Assembly: GCA_009692275.1 (NCBI GenBank) | Contig: SHZL01000077.1 | Span: 1 to 10,149, forward strand | Reading direction: 5' to 3' | Source: Lysobacterales bacterium | GTDB lineage: Bacteria > Pseudomonadota > Gammaproteobacteria > Xanthomonadales > SZUA-36 | Length of the DNA: 10,149 nucleotides | Shown: positions 1 to 4,933 of the stretch, piece by piece | Layout of the letters: each line of letters begins with the position of its first letter | How positions within the stretch are numbered: position 1 is the stretch's first letter | Notes under the pieces: generated by a model | Databases searched by the model: none | What the model saw: the letters and a program-made list of their open reading frames with translations, nothing else | Told to the model about the DNA's origin: nothing | Translations under genes and position numbers: made by a program

Positions 1-51
1 CTCCGACTCCGAGGCGAGCACATGCAACTGAGAAGAGATTCCCGCGTATGA
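1..51 (+). CDS. possible 3' end of an upstream gene (partial)
   Basis: This frame is open from the first base and reads about 16 residues, ending ...RRDSRV, to a TGA at 49-51. The stop overlaps the ATG at 48 as ATGA, the arrangement usual for translationally coupled neighbours. That overlap is the only argument that it is a real gene tail. The frame of the next gene is also open back to the window edge, so the evidence is weak. No function can be given. Confidence 0.3.
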   Translation, partial: LRLRGEHMQLRRDSRV

Positions 52-332
52 AAACGTTCCTCATTGTATTTTTCGCAAGCGCTATCATCGGCATTCTCGT
101 CAAGGCATATCTATTTATTTTATCGAGCAGGAGGCAGCGTCTGCCGCTCGAGGAGAGAAGCCCCATGCGCACCTACATCAGAGTGCTGATTGCAGTTTCG
201 ATGGTGGCCATTCTGACGGGCATGGGACTTGTTCTGGGTATCGTGTATGGCATTTTTATTTGGTTGCGATTGAAGGCGGGCTCGGCGCCGGCGGCCACGC
301 CATCAATGCAGCTGTGGACGGTCCGACTGTGA
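48..332 (+). CDS. small hypothetical two-helix membrane protein
   Basis: This 94-residue ORF is not recognised as a known family. Two hydrophobic stretches are clear, at about residues 4-26 and 44-73. Between them is a short basic loop (SSRRQRLPLEER), so it should be a small inner-membrane protein with two helices. The start at 48 puts a Lys and then the first helix at the N-terminus. A purine-rich AGAAGAGA at 31-38 could serve as ribosome binding site, and the ATG overlaps a possible upstream stop as ATGA. The same frame is open back to the window edge, so a longer protein cannot be excluded. The last 20 or so residues (Ala/Pro/Ser-rich) look unlike conserved sequence, and another frame from about 260 to 445 reads a hydrophobic segment. 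A frameshift near 265-300 or a degraded 3' end is therefore possible. Confidence 0.45.
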   Translation: MKTFLIVFFASAIIGILVKAYLFILSSRRQRLPLEERSPMRTYIRVLIAVSMVAILTGMGLVLGIVYGIFIWLRLKAGSAPAATPSMQLWTVRL

Positions 333-435
333 TGTTTACCGGCACGGCCATCAGCGCTGCGCTGGGTATTGGCGCTGCCCTGCTCTCTTCTGGCATTACA
401 GCAAACCCAGGTGAGAACGCTTGCTCCCGCATTAG

Positions 436-496
436 TGGGTTGTGAGGGACTCGAACCCCCGACCCGGTGATTAAGAGTCACCTGCTCTACCAACTG
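436..496 (-). pseudogene. tRNA-Lys(CUU) 3' fragment, probable attachment-site remnant
   Basis: On the minus strand this reads as the D-loop to 3' end of a tRNA. It has the D-loop and 3' D-stem (AGTTGGTAGAGC), a 5-bp anticodon stem GGTGA/TCACC around the loop CTCTTAA (anticodon CUU, Lys), a 5-base variable loop and a T-arm GGGGG-TTCGAGT-CCCTC. The 3' acceptor strand ACAACCC and discriminator A follow. The expected 5' acceptor strand (GGGTTGT) and the 5' D-stem half (GCTC) are missing. Bases from 497 onward are unrelated and cannot pair, so this cannot fold as a working tRNA. CCA is not encoded: the sequence after the discriminator is CTA. A 3' tRNA fragment with foreign sequence on its 5' side is what remains at one end of an element integrated in a tRNA gene. 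The AT-rich DNA beyond 497 agrees with that. The att role is inference; the truncation is seen directly. Confidence 0.8.
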
Positions 497-610
497 TCCT
501 TCTAATTACATTCTGACATTTTTTATCATCGCAGTTAATGACCTTGATACTTCCTAAATTGTGTGAGAGTCTGCACTTGCTCAAATTAACATTTTTAGGT
601 AGCAGAAAAT

Positions 611-943
611 ATGTCACGCAGGTATTTAGTTGTTGGAAAATACACAGCCGCAGGCTTCACAGGTGTTGTGAAAGATGGCTTTCAGAGCCGTGTTGATAAT
701 CTTCAAGCTGCCGTTGAAAGTCTTGGCGGAAAATTAATCGAATATAGTTTTTGCTCAGGCACTGAATATGACTTTATTGCTTTGTATGAGATTGCCGATG
801 AAAATAAGGCGTTGACTATTCAATTGGTTGCCGGCGCATCAGGGACAATATCTACAAGTACGATTCGATTACTTACAGCTAGTGAAATGGATGCCAATAG
901 AAGCAACATTGCAGGGGTTAAATGGACTCCAGCAGGCAAGTAA
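611..943 (+). CDS. GYD-domain protein
   Basis: This 110-residue protein has the length and pattern of the GYD family, small proteins with a ferredoxin-like alpha/beta fold. The N-terminal strand (RYLVVGKYTAAGFTGVVKD) leads into a helix with a family-like arginine region (SRVDNLQAAVESLGGKL, about residues 26-42). The core signature follows as SGTEYDFIALYEIADENKA (about 49-67), where the family name-giving G-Y-D appears as E-Y-D. A final strand region lies near 80-90. The biochemical role of the family is not established. There is no signal peptide or membrane helix, so it should be cytoplasmic. The only Shine-Dalgarno candidate is a weak AGG at 597-599. The gene stands alone, followed by its own terminator, in AT-rich DNA with codon use unlike its neighbours, suggesting horizontal acquisition. 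Confidence 0.75.
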   Translation: MSRRYLVVGKYTAAGFTGVVKDGFQSRVDNLQAAVESLGGKLIEYSFCSGTEYDFIALYEIADENKALTIQLVAGASGTISTSTIRLLTASEMDANRSNIAGVKWTPAGK

Positions 944-957
944 TTATTTAAAATTCC

Positions 958-995
958 AAAAGGGCTGGGGCTAATCACCTCAGCCTTTTTCTTTT
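958..995 (+). terminator. intrinsic terminator of the GYD-domain gene
   Basis: The stem is GGCTGGGG (963-970) against CCTCAGCC (978-985), eight pairs with one G-U and a 7-nt loop. It is followed by TTTTTCTTTT (986-995), and an AAAA run before the stem can extend the pairing. It lies 15 nt after the stop at 943. A shorter T run on the opposite strand could make it weakly bidirectional. Confidence 0.85.
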
Positions 996-1032
996 GAACT
1001 ACTGATTGCTAGAGCAGTAGGTCTTGAATAGA

Positions 1033-1061
1033 TTAAGAGTTAAAAGATAAACTTTCATAAT
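1033..1061 (+). promoter_or_regulatory. candidate sigma-70 promoter of the ABM-MOSC-decarboxylase operon
   Basis: TTAAGA (1033-1038) and CATAAT (1056-1061) are separated by 17 bp, matching the -35 and -10 consensus at 4/6 and 5/6. Transcription would start near 1068. That is downstream of the ATG at 1060 and supports the GTG at 1096 as the true start of the first gene. This is a by-eye match only. Confidence 0.45.
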
Positions 1062-1095
1062 GCACCGAATTCTTCAAGTATCTGAGGAAGTCACC

Positions 1096-1446
1096 GTGTC
1101 ACTGATTGCATCCACACCCAACCCACCCTACTACGCGGTCATTTTTACCTCTCTGCGCACCGAAGGAGATCATGGCTACGGGGAAATGGCAGACAGAATG
1201 GATGTGCTTGCCGCGCAGCAGCCCGGTTTTTTGGGTATTGAATCGGTTCGCGACGGCCTCGGCATTACCGTTTCATACTGGGATAGCCTCGAGTCCATCA
1301 AACACTGGAAGGCCAACCTTGAACATCAGGAAGCGCAAAAATCGGGCCGTGCAGACTGGTACTCGTCCTACACCGTCAGGGTGGCGAAGGTTGAGCGTGA
1401 ATACGGCCTCCAAACCCAATTGGATGGGGGTCGAGTTTCGTCATGA
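1096..1446 (+). CDS. antibiotic biosynthesis monooxygenase (ABM)-like protein
   Basis: This is a 116-residue protein of the dimeric ferredoxin-like ABM superfamily. The conserved pattern includes PPYYAVIFTSLRTEGD near the N-terminus, the helix GYGEMADRMDVLAAQQPGFLGIES, then GITVSYWDSLESIKHWKANLEHQ and the final strand WYSSYTVRVAKVEREYG. This subgroup is common as small stand-alone proteins. Its substrate is unknown, and a monooxygenase name does not prove that activity. GTG at 1096 is preferred over ATG at 1060 because GAGGAAG (1084-1090) sits 5 nt before it. Family members also usually begin just before this (xIAxTPxPPYY), and the candidate -10 box covers 1060. The stop overlaps the next ATG as ATGA, so translation is probably coupled to the MOSC gene. 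The protein is probably cytoplasmic. Confidence 0.85.
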   Translation: MSLIASTPNPPYYAVIFTSLRTEGDHGYGEMADRMDVLAAQQPGFLGIESVRDGLGITVSYWDSLESIKHWKANLEHQEAQKSGRADWYSSYTVRVAKVEREYGLQTQLDGGRVSS

Positions 1447-2114
1447 AAATTCTGTCAGTGAACGTAGCGCAACCACGCGCTGTGGAGTACCAGGGCAAAA
1501 CGGTGCAGAGCAGCATCTGGAAGGAGCCGGTGCAGGGGCGGGTCGCACTGAGTGAAACGAATCTTGCCGGTGATCGCCAGGCAACTGCACTACTCCACGG
1601 GGGAATACACAAGGCCGTATATGCGTTTTCGCACGACCAGTACGCGTGGTGGGAAACAGAACTACAGCGTAACGATCTCAAGCCGGGTATGTTCGGCGAG
1701 AACCTGACGGTTAGCGGACTGGACGAATCCAACATTGGCATCGGCGACCAGTGGCAGGTTGCCGCCGTACGATTTGTGGTCACCGGGCCGCGCATACCCT
1801 GCTCGAACCTCGCAATGAAATTCAACGACAGATCTGCCCCACGCCGTTTCGCCGAGTCCGGCAGGCCCGGGGTGTACCTGCGCGTATTGCACACGGGTTC
1901 CGTGGCTGGCGGCGACACGATTACAGAAGTGTCGAAAGGAGATGGTGTGACGATCCGTGAACTCTACCAGGCATACACCCGGCCACGCGACGTGGGCTCA
2001 CGCGAGATCTTGCAGCAGGCCCTGCGCAATGAGTATCTTGACCCGGATTTGGCGACAGGCATTGGCAAACGAATATTGGATACACAGCAAACCAAAGAGG
2101 AAACACTATCGTGA
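1443..2114 (+). CDS. MOSC-domain protein, YiiM type
   Basis: The 223-residue length is close to that of E. coli YiiM. The MOSC domain carries the expected motifs: GDRQA (43-47), HGGIHKAVYAFSHDQYAWW (52-70), PGMFGENLTVSGL (81-93), IGDQWQV (100-106) and PRIPCSNL (116-123). Cys120 sits where the molybdenum-coordinating cysteine of the family is found. A C-terminal helical segment (about 168-212: TIRELYQAYTR...) matches the small three-helix domain of YiiM relatives. YiiM and YcbX reduce N-hydroxylated compounds such as 6-hydroxylaminopurine using molybdenum cofactor, so a reductase for an N-hydroxylated or otherwise oxidised substrate is the natural guess. The partner electron donor is not encoded here. 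It overlaps the genes on both sides by 4 bases and is therefore the middle cistron of an operon. Confidence 0.88.
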   Translation: MKILSVNVAQPRAVEYQGKTVQSSIWKEPVQGRVALSETNLAGDRQATALLHGGIHKAVYAFSHDQYAWWETELQRNDLKPGMFGENLTVSGLDESNIGIGDQWQVAAVRFVVTGPRIPCSNLAMKFNDRSAPRRFAESGRPGVYLRVLHTGSVAGGDTITEVSKGDGVTIRELYQAYTRPRDVGSREILQQALRNEYLDPDLATGIGKRILDTQQTKEETLS

Positions 2115-3580
2115 GTAGCACCAACACGCCCCCCTACGAAACCCTGGACCCGGAGAACTGGGATGAGATGCGGGCGCTCGCGCACCGCATGATCGACGAT
2201 GCAGTCGACTACATTCAGAACGTAGCGGAGCGTCCCGTGTGGCAGCCCGTGCCGGCTGAAGTCAGGCAACGCCTGCAAACACCTGCTCCGCAACTGCCGG
2301 AAGGCGCCGGCCACGCATACGCGGAATTCAAACGCGACATCCTGCCCTACCCCACGGGCAATATTCATCCCCGTTTCTGGGGCTGGTACATGGGTAACGG
2401 CACGTTCATGGGCGCCATGGGCGATTTCATGGCCGCCATCATGAACCCCAATGTGGGCGGAGGAAACCACGTCGCGCCGCTGGTTGAGCAACAAGTGATA
2501 GCCTGGATGCGCGACATGCTGGGCATGCCCGCAGGCAGCAGCGGGCTGCTCACCAGTGGCGGTTCCATGGCCAACTTCATCGGCATCACGGTCGCGCGCA
2601 ACACCAACTGTGGTTACGACGTGCGCCACCTGGGCGTGCGCGCCGCGCCTGGCCCCTTGACGGTCTACGCCTCCAGCCAAGTCCACAGCTGCAACAAGAA
2701 AGCCGTTGAAACACTGGGACTAGGCAGTGAGGGCCTGCGCAGTATTGCGGTGACGGCGGACTACACCATCGATATCGACGCGCTGCAGCGACAGATTACA
2801 GCCGACCGTGCGGCCGGCATGGTGCCCTTCTGTGTCATCGGCACGGCCGGCACCATCAACACCGGCGCCATTGATGACCTCAATGCCCTGGCCGACCTGT
2901 GTGCCCGCGAAAAACTCTGGTTTCACGTCGATGGCGCCATAGGCGCCGTGGCCATTCTTGCCAATAACGTCAAGTCACAATTGGCTGGCCTGGAGCGCGC
3001 CGATTCCGTTGCCCTGGACCTGCACAAGTGGATGCACATTCCATTCGAAGCGGGTTGCGTGCTGGTACGCAGTGAGTCGGCGCATCGCGAGGCATTCAGC
3101 CTGACCCCGGAATACCTTGCGCGTGAAGTCGAGGCCAAGGGCCTGGCTTCGGGCGCTTTTTGGTTCAGCGATTATGGCCTGCAGCTGACGCGGCAGTTTC
3201 GTGCACTCAAGGTTTGGTTGTCGATCAAGGAACATGGCCTGGAGCGTTTTGGCCGCATGATCGCGCGCAATGTTGAGCAGGCGCATTACCTTGGTCGATT
3301 GATTGAACAACATGCGCAGCTGGAATTGACTGCGCCGATTGGCCTCGACATTGTTTGCTACCGCTTCAATCCCGGCGGGCTTAGCGCTGAGAAACTGGAG
3401 CGACTCAACCGCGACCTGCTGGCAGAACTGCAGGAGCAGGGCATTGCTGCGCCGTCGCACACCACGCTCAACGGCGTGTATTGCATGCGCGTGGCCATTG
3501 CCAATCACCGCAGCCGTAACGAGGACTTCGAACTGCTGGTGGAAGAAACGGTGCGAATCGGACGCGGGCTGCTCAATTAA
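2111..3580 (+). CDS. PLP-dependent group II amino-acid decarboxylase family protein
   Basis: This 489-residue fold-type I PLP enzyme is related to aromatic-L-amino-acid, glutamate and tyrosine decarboxylases. The visible active-site landmarks are TSGGSMAN (148-155) and SSQVHSCNKKA with the ring-stacking His192. Further on come IGTAGTINTGAID (243-255), HVDGAIGA with Asp274, which contacts the pyridine nitrogen, and LDLHKWMHIP with the Schiff-base Lys306. All catalytic residues appear intact, so the enzyme should be active. HVDGA rather than HVDAA places it among the bacterial branch often annotated only as aspartate-aminotransferase-family or PLP-dependent decarboxylase. The substrate cannot be read from the sequence. 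It starts at GTG, with AGAGGAA at 2096-2102, and overlaps the MOSC stop as GTGA. No membrane or signal segment is seen. No strong terminator follows. Confidence 0.92.
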   Translation: MSSTNTPPYETLDPENWDEMRALAHRMIDDAVDYIQNVAERPVWQPVPAEVRQRLQTPAPQLPEGAGHAYAEFKRDILPYPTGNIHPRFWGWYMGNGTFMGAMGDFMAAIMNPNVGGGNHVAPLVEQQVIAWMRDMLGMPAGSSGLLTSGGSMANFIGITVARNTNCGYDVRHLGVRAAPGPLTVYASSQVHSCNKKAVETLGLGSEGLRSIAVTADYTIDIDALQRQITADRAAGMVPFCVIGTAGTINTGAIDDLNALADLCAREKLWFHVDGAIGAVAILANNVKSQLAGLERADSVALDLHKWMHIPFEAGCVLVRSESAHREAFSLTPEYLAREVEAKGLASGAFWFSDYGLQLTRQFRALKVWLSIKEHGLERFGRMIARNVEQAHYLGRLIEQHAQLELTAPIGLDIVCYRFNPGGLSAEKLERLNRDLLAELQEQGIAAPSHTTLNGVYCMRVAIANHRSRNEDFELLVEETVRIGRGLLN

Positions 3581-3603
3581 TTTCGCCCCCGGTCAACTTT
3601 GCA

Positions 3604-3631
3604 TTGAAAGAAATTTTCAATCTGGCACAAT
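3604..3631 (+). promoter_or_regulatory. candidate promoter of the cold-shock gene, with inverted repeat
   Basis: TTGAAA (3604-3609, 5/6 to -35) and CACAAT (3626-3631, 4/6 to -10) have a 16-bp spacer. This predicts a start near 3638 and a leader of roughly 105 nt. The -35 box is one arm of a perfect inverted repeat (3603-3621, ATTGAAA/TTTCAAT, 5-nt centre) that could be an operator. No T run follows, so it is not an intrinsic terminator for the preceding decarboxylase gene. Confidence 0.4.
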
Positions 3632-3669
3632 GGTACCTGCCACCACAACAGGCGCGTAATGTGCAGATC

Positions 3670-3732
3670 GGCTGAACGCGCATTCAGCCAGGGTCCCGCA
3701 GTGATGGCTTACAGGGTCCAGGCAGCTTACAG
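3670..3732 (+). promoter_or_regulatory. structured 5' leader of the cold-shock gene
   Basis: A perfect 7-bp hairpin, GGCTGAA (3670-3676) and TTCAGCC (3683-3689) with a 6-nt loop, is followed by two interleaved short direct repeats. These are CAGGGTCC at 3689-3696 and 3712-3719, and GCTTACAG at 3707-3714 and 3725-3732. Long structured leaders are known for cspA-type mRNAs, where they control stability and translation with temperature. That this one does so is inference. Confidence 0.4.
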
Positions 3733-3744
3733 AACGAGGTAGTC

Positions 3745-3954
3745 ATGGGTGAGAAAGTAGAAGGAACCGTTAAATGGTTCAACGATTCGAAAGGATTCGG
3801 TTTTATCGAACAGAAAGGCGGCAAGGATGTGTTTGTGCATTTCAGCGCAATCCAGGGTGAAGGAAGAAAGACGCTGCACGAAGGACAGCGCGTCACCATG
3901 GAAATCGTGCAAGCTGATCGGGGCCCGCAGGCAGAAAACGTCCTACCGCTCTAA
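3745..3954 (+). CDS. cold-shock domain protein (CspA family)
   Basis: This is a 69-residue single cold-shock domain, the normal CspA length. Both nucleic-acid-binding motifs are present: RNP1 as KGFGFI (16-21) and RNP2 as VFVHF (29-33). The typical start GTVKWFN and end AENV are also there. It should be a cytoplasmic single-strand RNA/DNA-binding OB-fold protein acting as RNA chaperone, transcription antiterminator or growth-phase regulator. Which Csp paralogue it is, and whether it is cold-induced, cannot be told from sequence. The start is well supported by GAGG (3736-3739) five bases before the ATG. It appears to be monocistronic, with a candidate promoter and a leader of about 105 nt. The next gene is on the other strand. 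Confidence 0.97.
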   Translation: MGEKVEGTVKWFNDSKGFGFIEQKGGKDVFVHFSAIQGEGRKTLHEGQRVTMEIVQADRGPQAENVLPL

Positions 3955-3972
3955 TCTATTTTTTGTGTAAGT

Positions 3973-4009
3973 CCGGGGAGCCAAGTGGCTCTCCGGAAGC
4001 CCTCGGGCT
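3973..4009 (+). terminator. strong hairpin(s) between convergent genes, no U tract
   Basis: A 10-bp stem, CCGGGGAGCC (3973-3982) with GGCTCTCCGG (3987-3996), has one G-U pair and a 4-nt loop. A second small hairpin AGCCC/GGGCT lies at 3998-4009. They lie between the convergent cold-shock and AsmA-like genes, where a terminator is expected. Neither strand has a T run after the stem, so termination or 3'-end protection is only a guess. Confidence 0.4.
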
Positions 4010-4063
4010 CTCTCCCCCGTTCGTCGCAGTTCTGGGCAAGGTTCGGTTGCGCTCGCGATTGGC

Positions 4064-4840
4064 TTAATTAGCACCGCTATCAGGACCGTCCTTGTCGTCT
4101 TTGTCGCCACCCAGCAGGCCACGCAGTATGTCACCGGCTTTGCCTTCAACGCCTTTCAATTGCTTTTTGGCCTGGGCCTTGAGCACTTCGGTGGCCGCTT
4201 CGGAACTGAGTTCCCCAATCACTTCGCGTGCAATCTGCTCGGCCAGCTCTGCGGGCGTGCCACGCAGGTTGTCCATTTCGATGGCATCCACCTCGATGTC
4301 GATATAACGATCGAGTGAACGCGATTCAAATACAGCGCGGGTTTCATTGATGCGGAAATGCTTGATGGAGATGACCGGCTCACTGCCCGGAGCCCCGCTG
4401 CCCTGCTCGCCGTTGCCACCAGCTCCGCCGCCGGTTGCGGTGCCAGGCCCGGTTTCATTGCCCACTTCCAGGGCTTGCAGAATCTGCTCGAAATTAGTGT
4501 TGCCGTCGCGCTCTTCAATGATGAATTCAGGATTCTCAATGACCACGTGCTTGATCTCGCGGCTGGCATAGTCCACTGCCGCATCCACGTCGTGCAGTCG
4601 GACGGCAAACTGATTGTCAAAACCGGGCGGGTTGGCGACCGAGATCTCGGTAATTTTCAGGGTACCATCCCGCAGGTTGGTCTGCACCCCGCCAACCTCA
4701 ACCGCCGTGCCCAGGGCCATGGTCGCGGCTTTCTCAATCTGTGTTTCAACCACGCCGTCAAGGCGATAGTTGATGAAATACAAGGCGCCGGCAATTGCCA
4801 CCAGCACAATGGCGCCCAGGGTCAAGAATAACTTACGCAT
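4064..4840 (-). CDS. short AsmA-like membrane-anchored protein
   Basis: This 258-residue protein has one N-terminal membrane segment (about 4-24, LFLTLGAIVLVAIAGALYF), probably an uncleaved anchor with the rest in the periplasm. The part after it (YRLDGVVETQIEKAATMALGTAVEVGGVQTNLRDGTLKITEISVANPPGF, in pieces over about 25-74) follows the AsmA/DUF748 pattern of a short helix and beta strands. Those families bridge or act near the envelope and influence outer-membrane lipid traffic. Typical AsmA proteins are much longer, so this may be a reduced relative. A Gly/Ser/Thr-rich linker (about 129-153) separates the first domain from a second beta segment (154-190). An amphipathic, Lys/Glu-rich helix follows, ending in an acidic GGDKDDKDGPD tail. 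GAGGA lies 7 nt before the ATG. It is divergent from ubiE. Confidence 0.75.
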   Translation of the reverse strand: MRKLFLTLGAIVLVAIAGALYFINYRLDGVVETQIEKAATMALGTAVEVGGVQTNLRDGTLKITEISVANPPGFDNQFAVRLHDVDAAVDYASREIKHVVIENPEFIIEERDGNTNFEQILQALEVGNETGPGTATGGGAGGNGEQGSGAPGSEPVISIKHFRINETRAVFESRSLDRYIDIEVDAIEMDNLRGTPAELAEQIAREVIGELSSEAATEVLKAQAKKQLKGVEGKAGDILRGLLGGDKDDKDGPDSGAN

Positions 4841-4884
4841 GGATTGTTCCTCGTTGGCGCACGGAGCGCCCCGGAGACGATTCT

Positions 4885-4904
4885 ACCACCATAAATGCGG
4901 TGGT
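4885..4904. promoter_or_regulatory. inverted repeat in the divergent AsmA-like/ubiE region
   Basis: ACCACC (4885-4890) and GGTGGT (4899-4904) form a perfect 6-bp inverted repeat with an 8-bp centre. On the minus strand it adjoins TAGAAT (4885-4880), a 5/6 match to a -10 box for the AsmA-like gene. On the plus strand its right arm lies where the -35 of ubiE would fall. It could be an operator for both genes, though no regulator is suggested by the sequence. Confidence 0.35.
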
Positions 4905-4920
4905 CCTGCGCAGGGGACGG

Positions 4921-4926
4921 TACAAT
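4921..4926 (+). promoter_or_regulatory. candidate -10 box of ubiE, close to its start
   Basis: TACAAT matches the -10 consensus at 5/6. Its end is only 7 nt before the ubiE ATG (4934), so a transcript from it would begin at or next to the start codon. No good -35 is seen 16-18 bp upstream, so the match may be chance. Confidence 0.3.
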
Positions 4927-4933
4927 AGCAGCC

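Larger units (their letters stand above)
497..1032. mobile_element. AT-rich island, possible remnant of a tRNA-integrated element
   Basis: From the broken edge of the tRNA-Lys fragment to about 1030-1060 the base composition is much more AT-rich than the rest of the window. Codon choice in its one gene (many AAA, GAT, ATT, TTA) differs from the GC-ending codons of the genes on its right. It holds the GYD-domain gene and its terminator, and no integrase, transposase or second tRNA copy. The left boundary is sharp because of the tRNA break. The right boundary is approximate and based on composition only. Calling it a mobile-element remnant is inference. Confidence 0.4.

Noticed and set aside
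173..493. Minus-strand reading frame of 106 codons over the tRNA fragment
   Set aside because: Its first part is a translation of tRNA sequence (VTLNHRVGGSSPS is typical of this artefact) and the rest is antisense to the small membrane-protein gene.
999..1020. Imperfect inverted repeat CTACTG...CAGTAG after the GYD terminator
   Set aside because: It has only 6 bp per arm with a 10-nt centre, and no promoter or T run fits with it. It could be chance in AT-rich DNA.
1060..1095. ATG at 1060 as start of the ABM-like protein
   Set aside because: There is no Shine-Dalgarno sequence, it overlaps the candidate -10 box, and the GTG at 1096 has a strong ribosome binding site and fits the family's N-terminus.
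1964..2686. Minus-strand open frame of 240 codons across the MOSC/decarboxylase junction
   Set aside because: It is antisense to two well-supported genes and its His/Val/Ala-rich translation looks like a codon-bias shadow.
3623..3641. Sigma-54-like TGGCAC element upstream of the cold-shock gene
   Set aside because: The downstream GC is about three bases too far from the GG for a -24/-12 promoter and the TTGC half is absent.
4895..4933. Earlier in-frame ATG giving a 13-residue extension of UbiE
   Set aside because: It has no ribosome binding site, lies within the inverted repeat, and the extension (MRWSCAGDG...) is unlike UbiE N-termini. The shorter form equals the usual family length.
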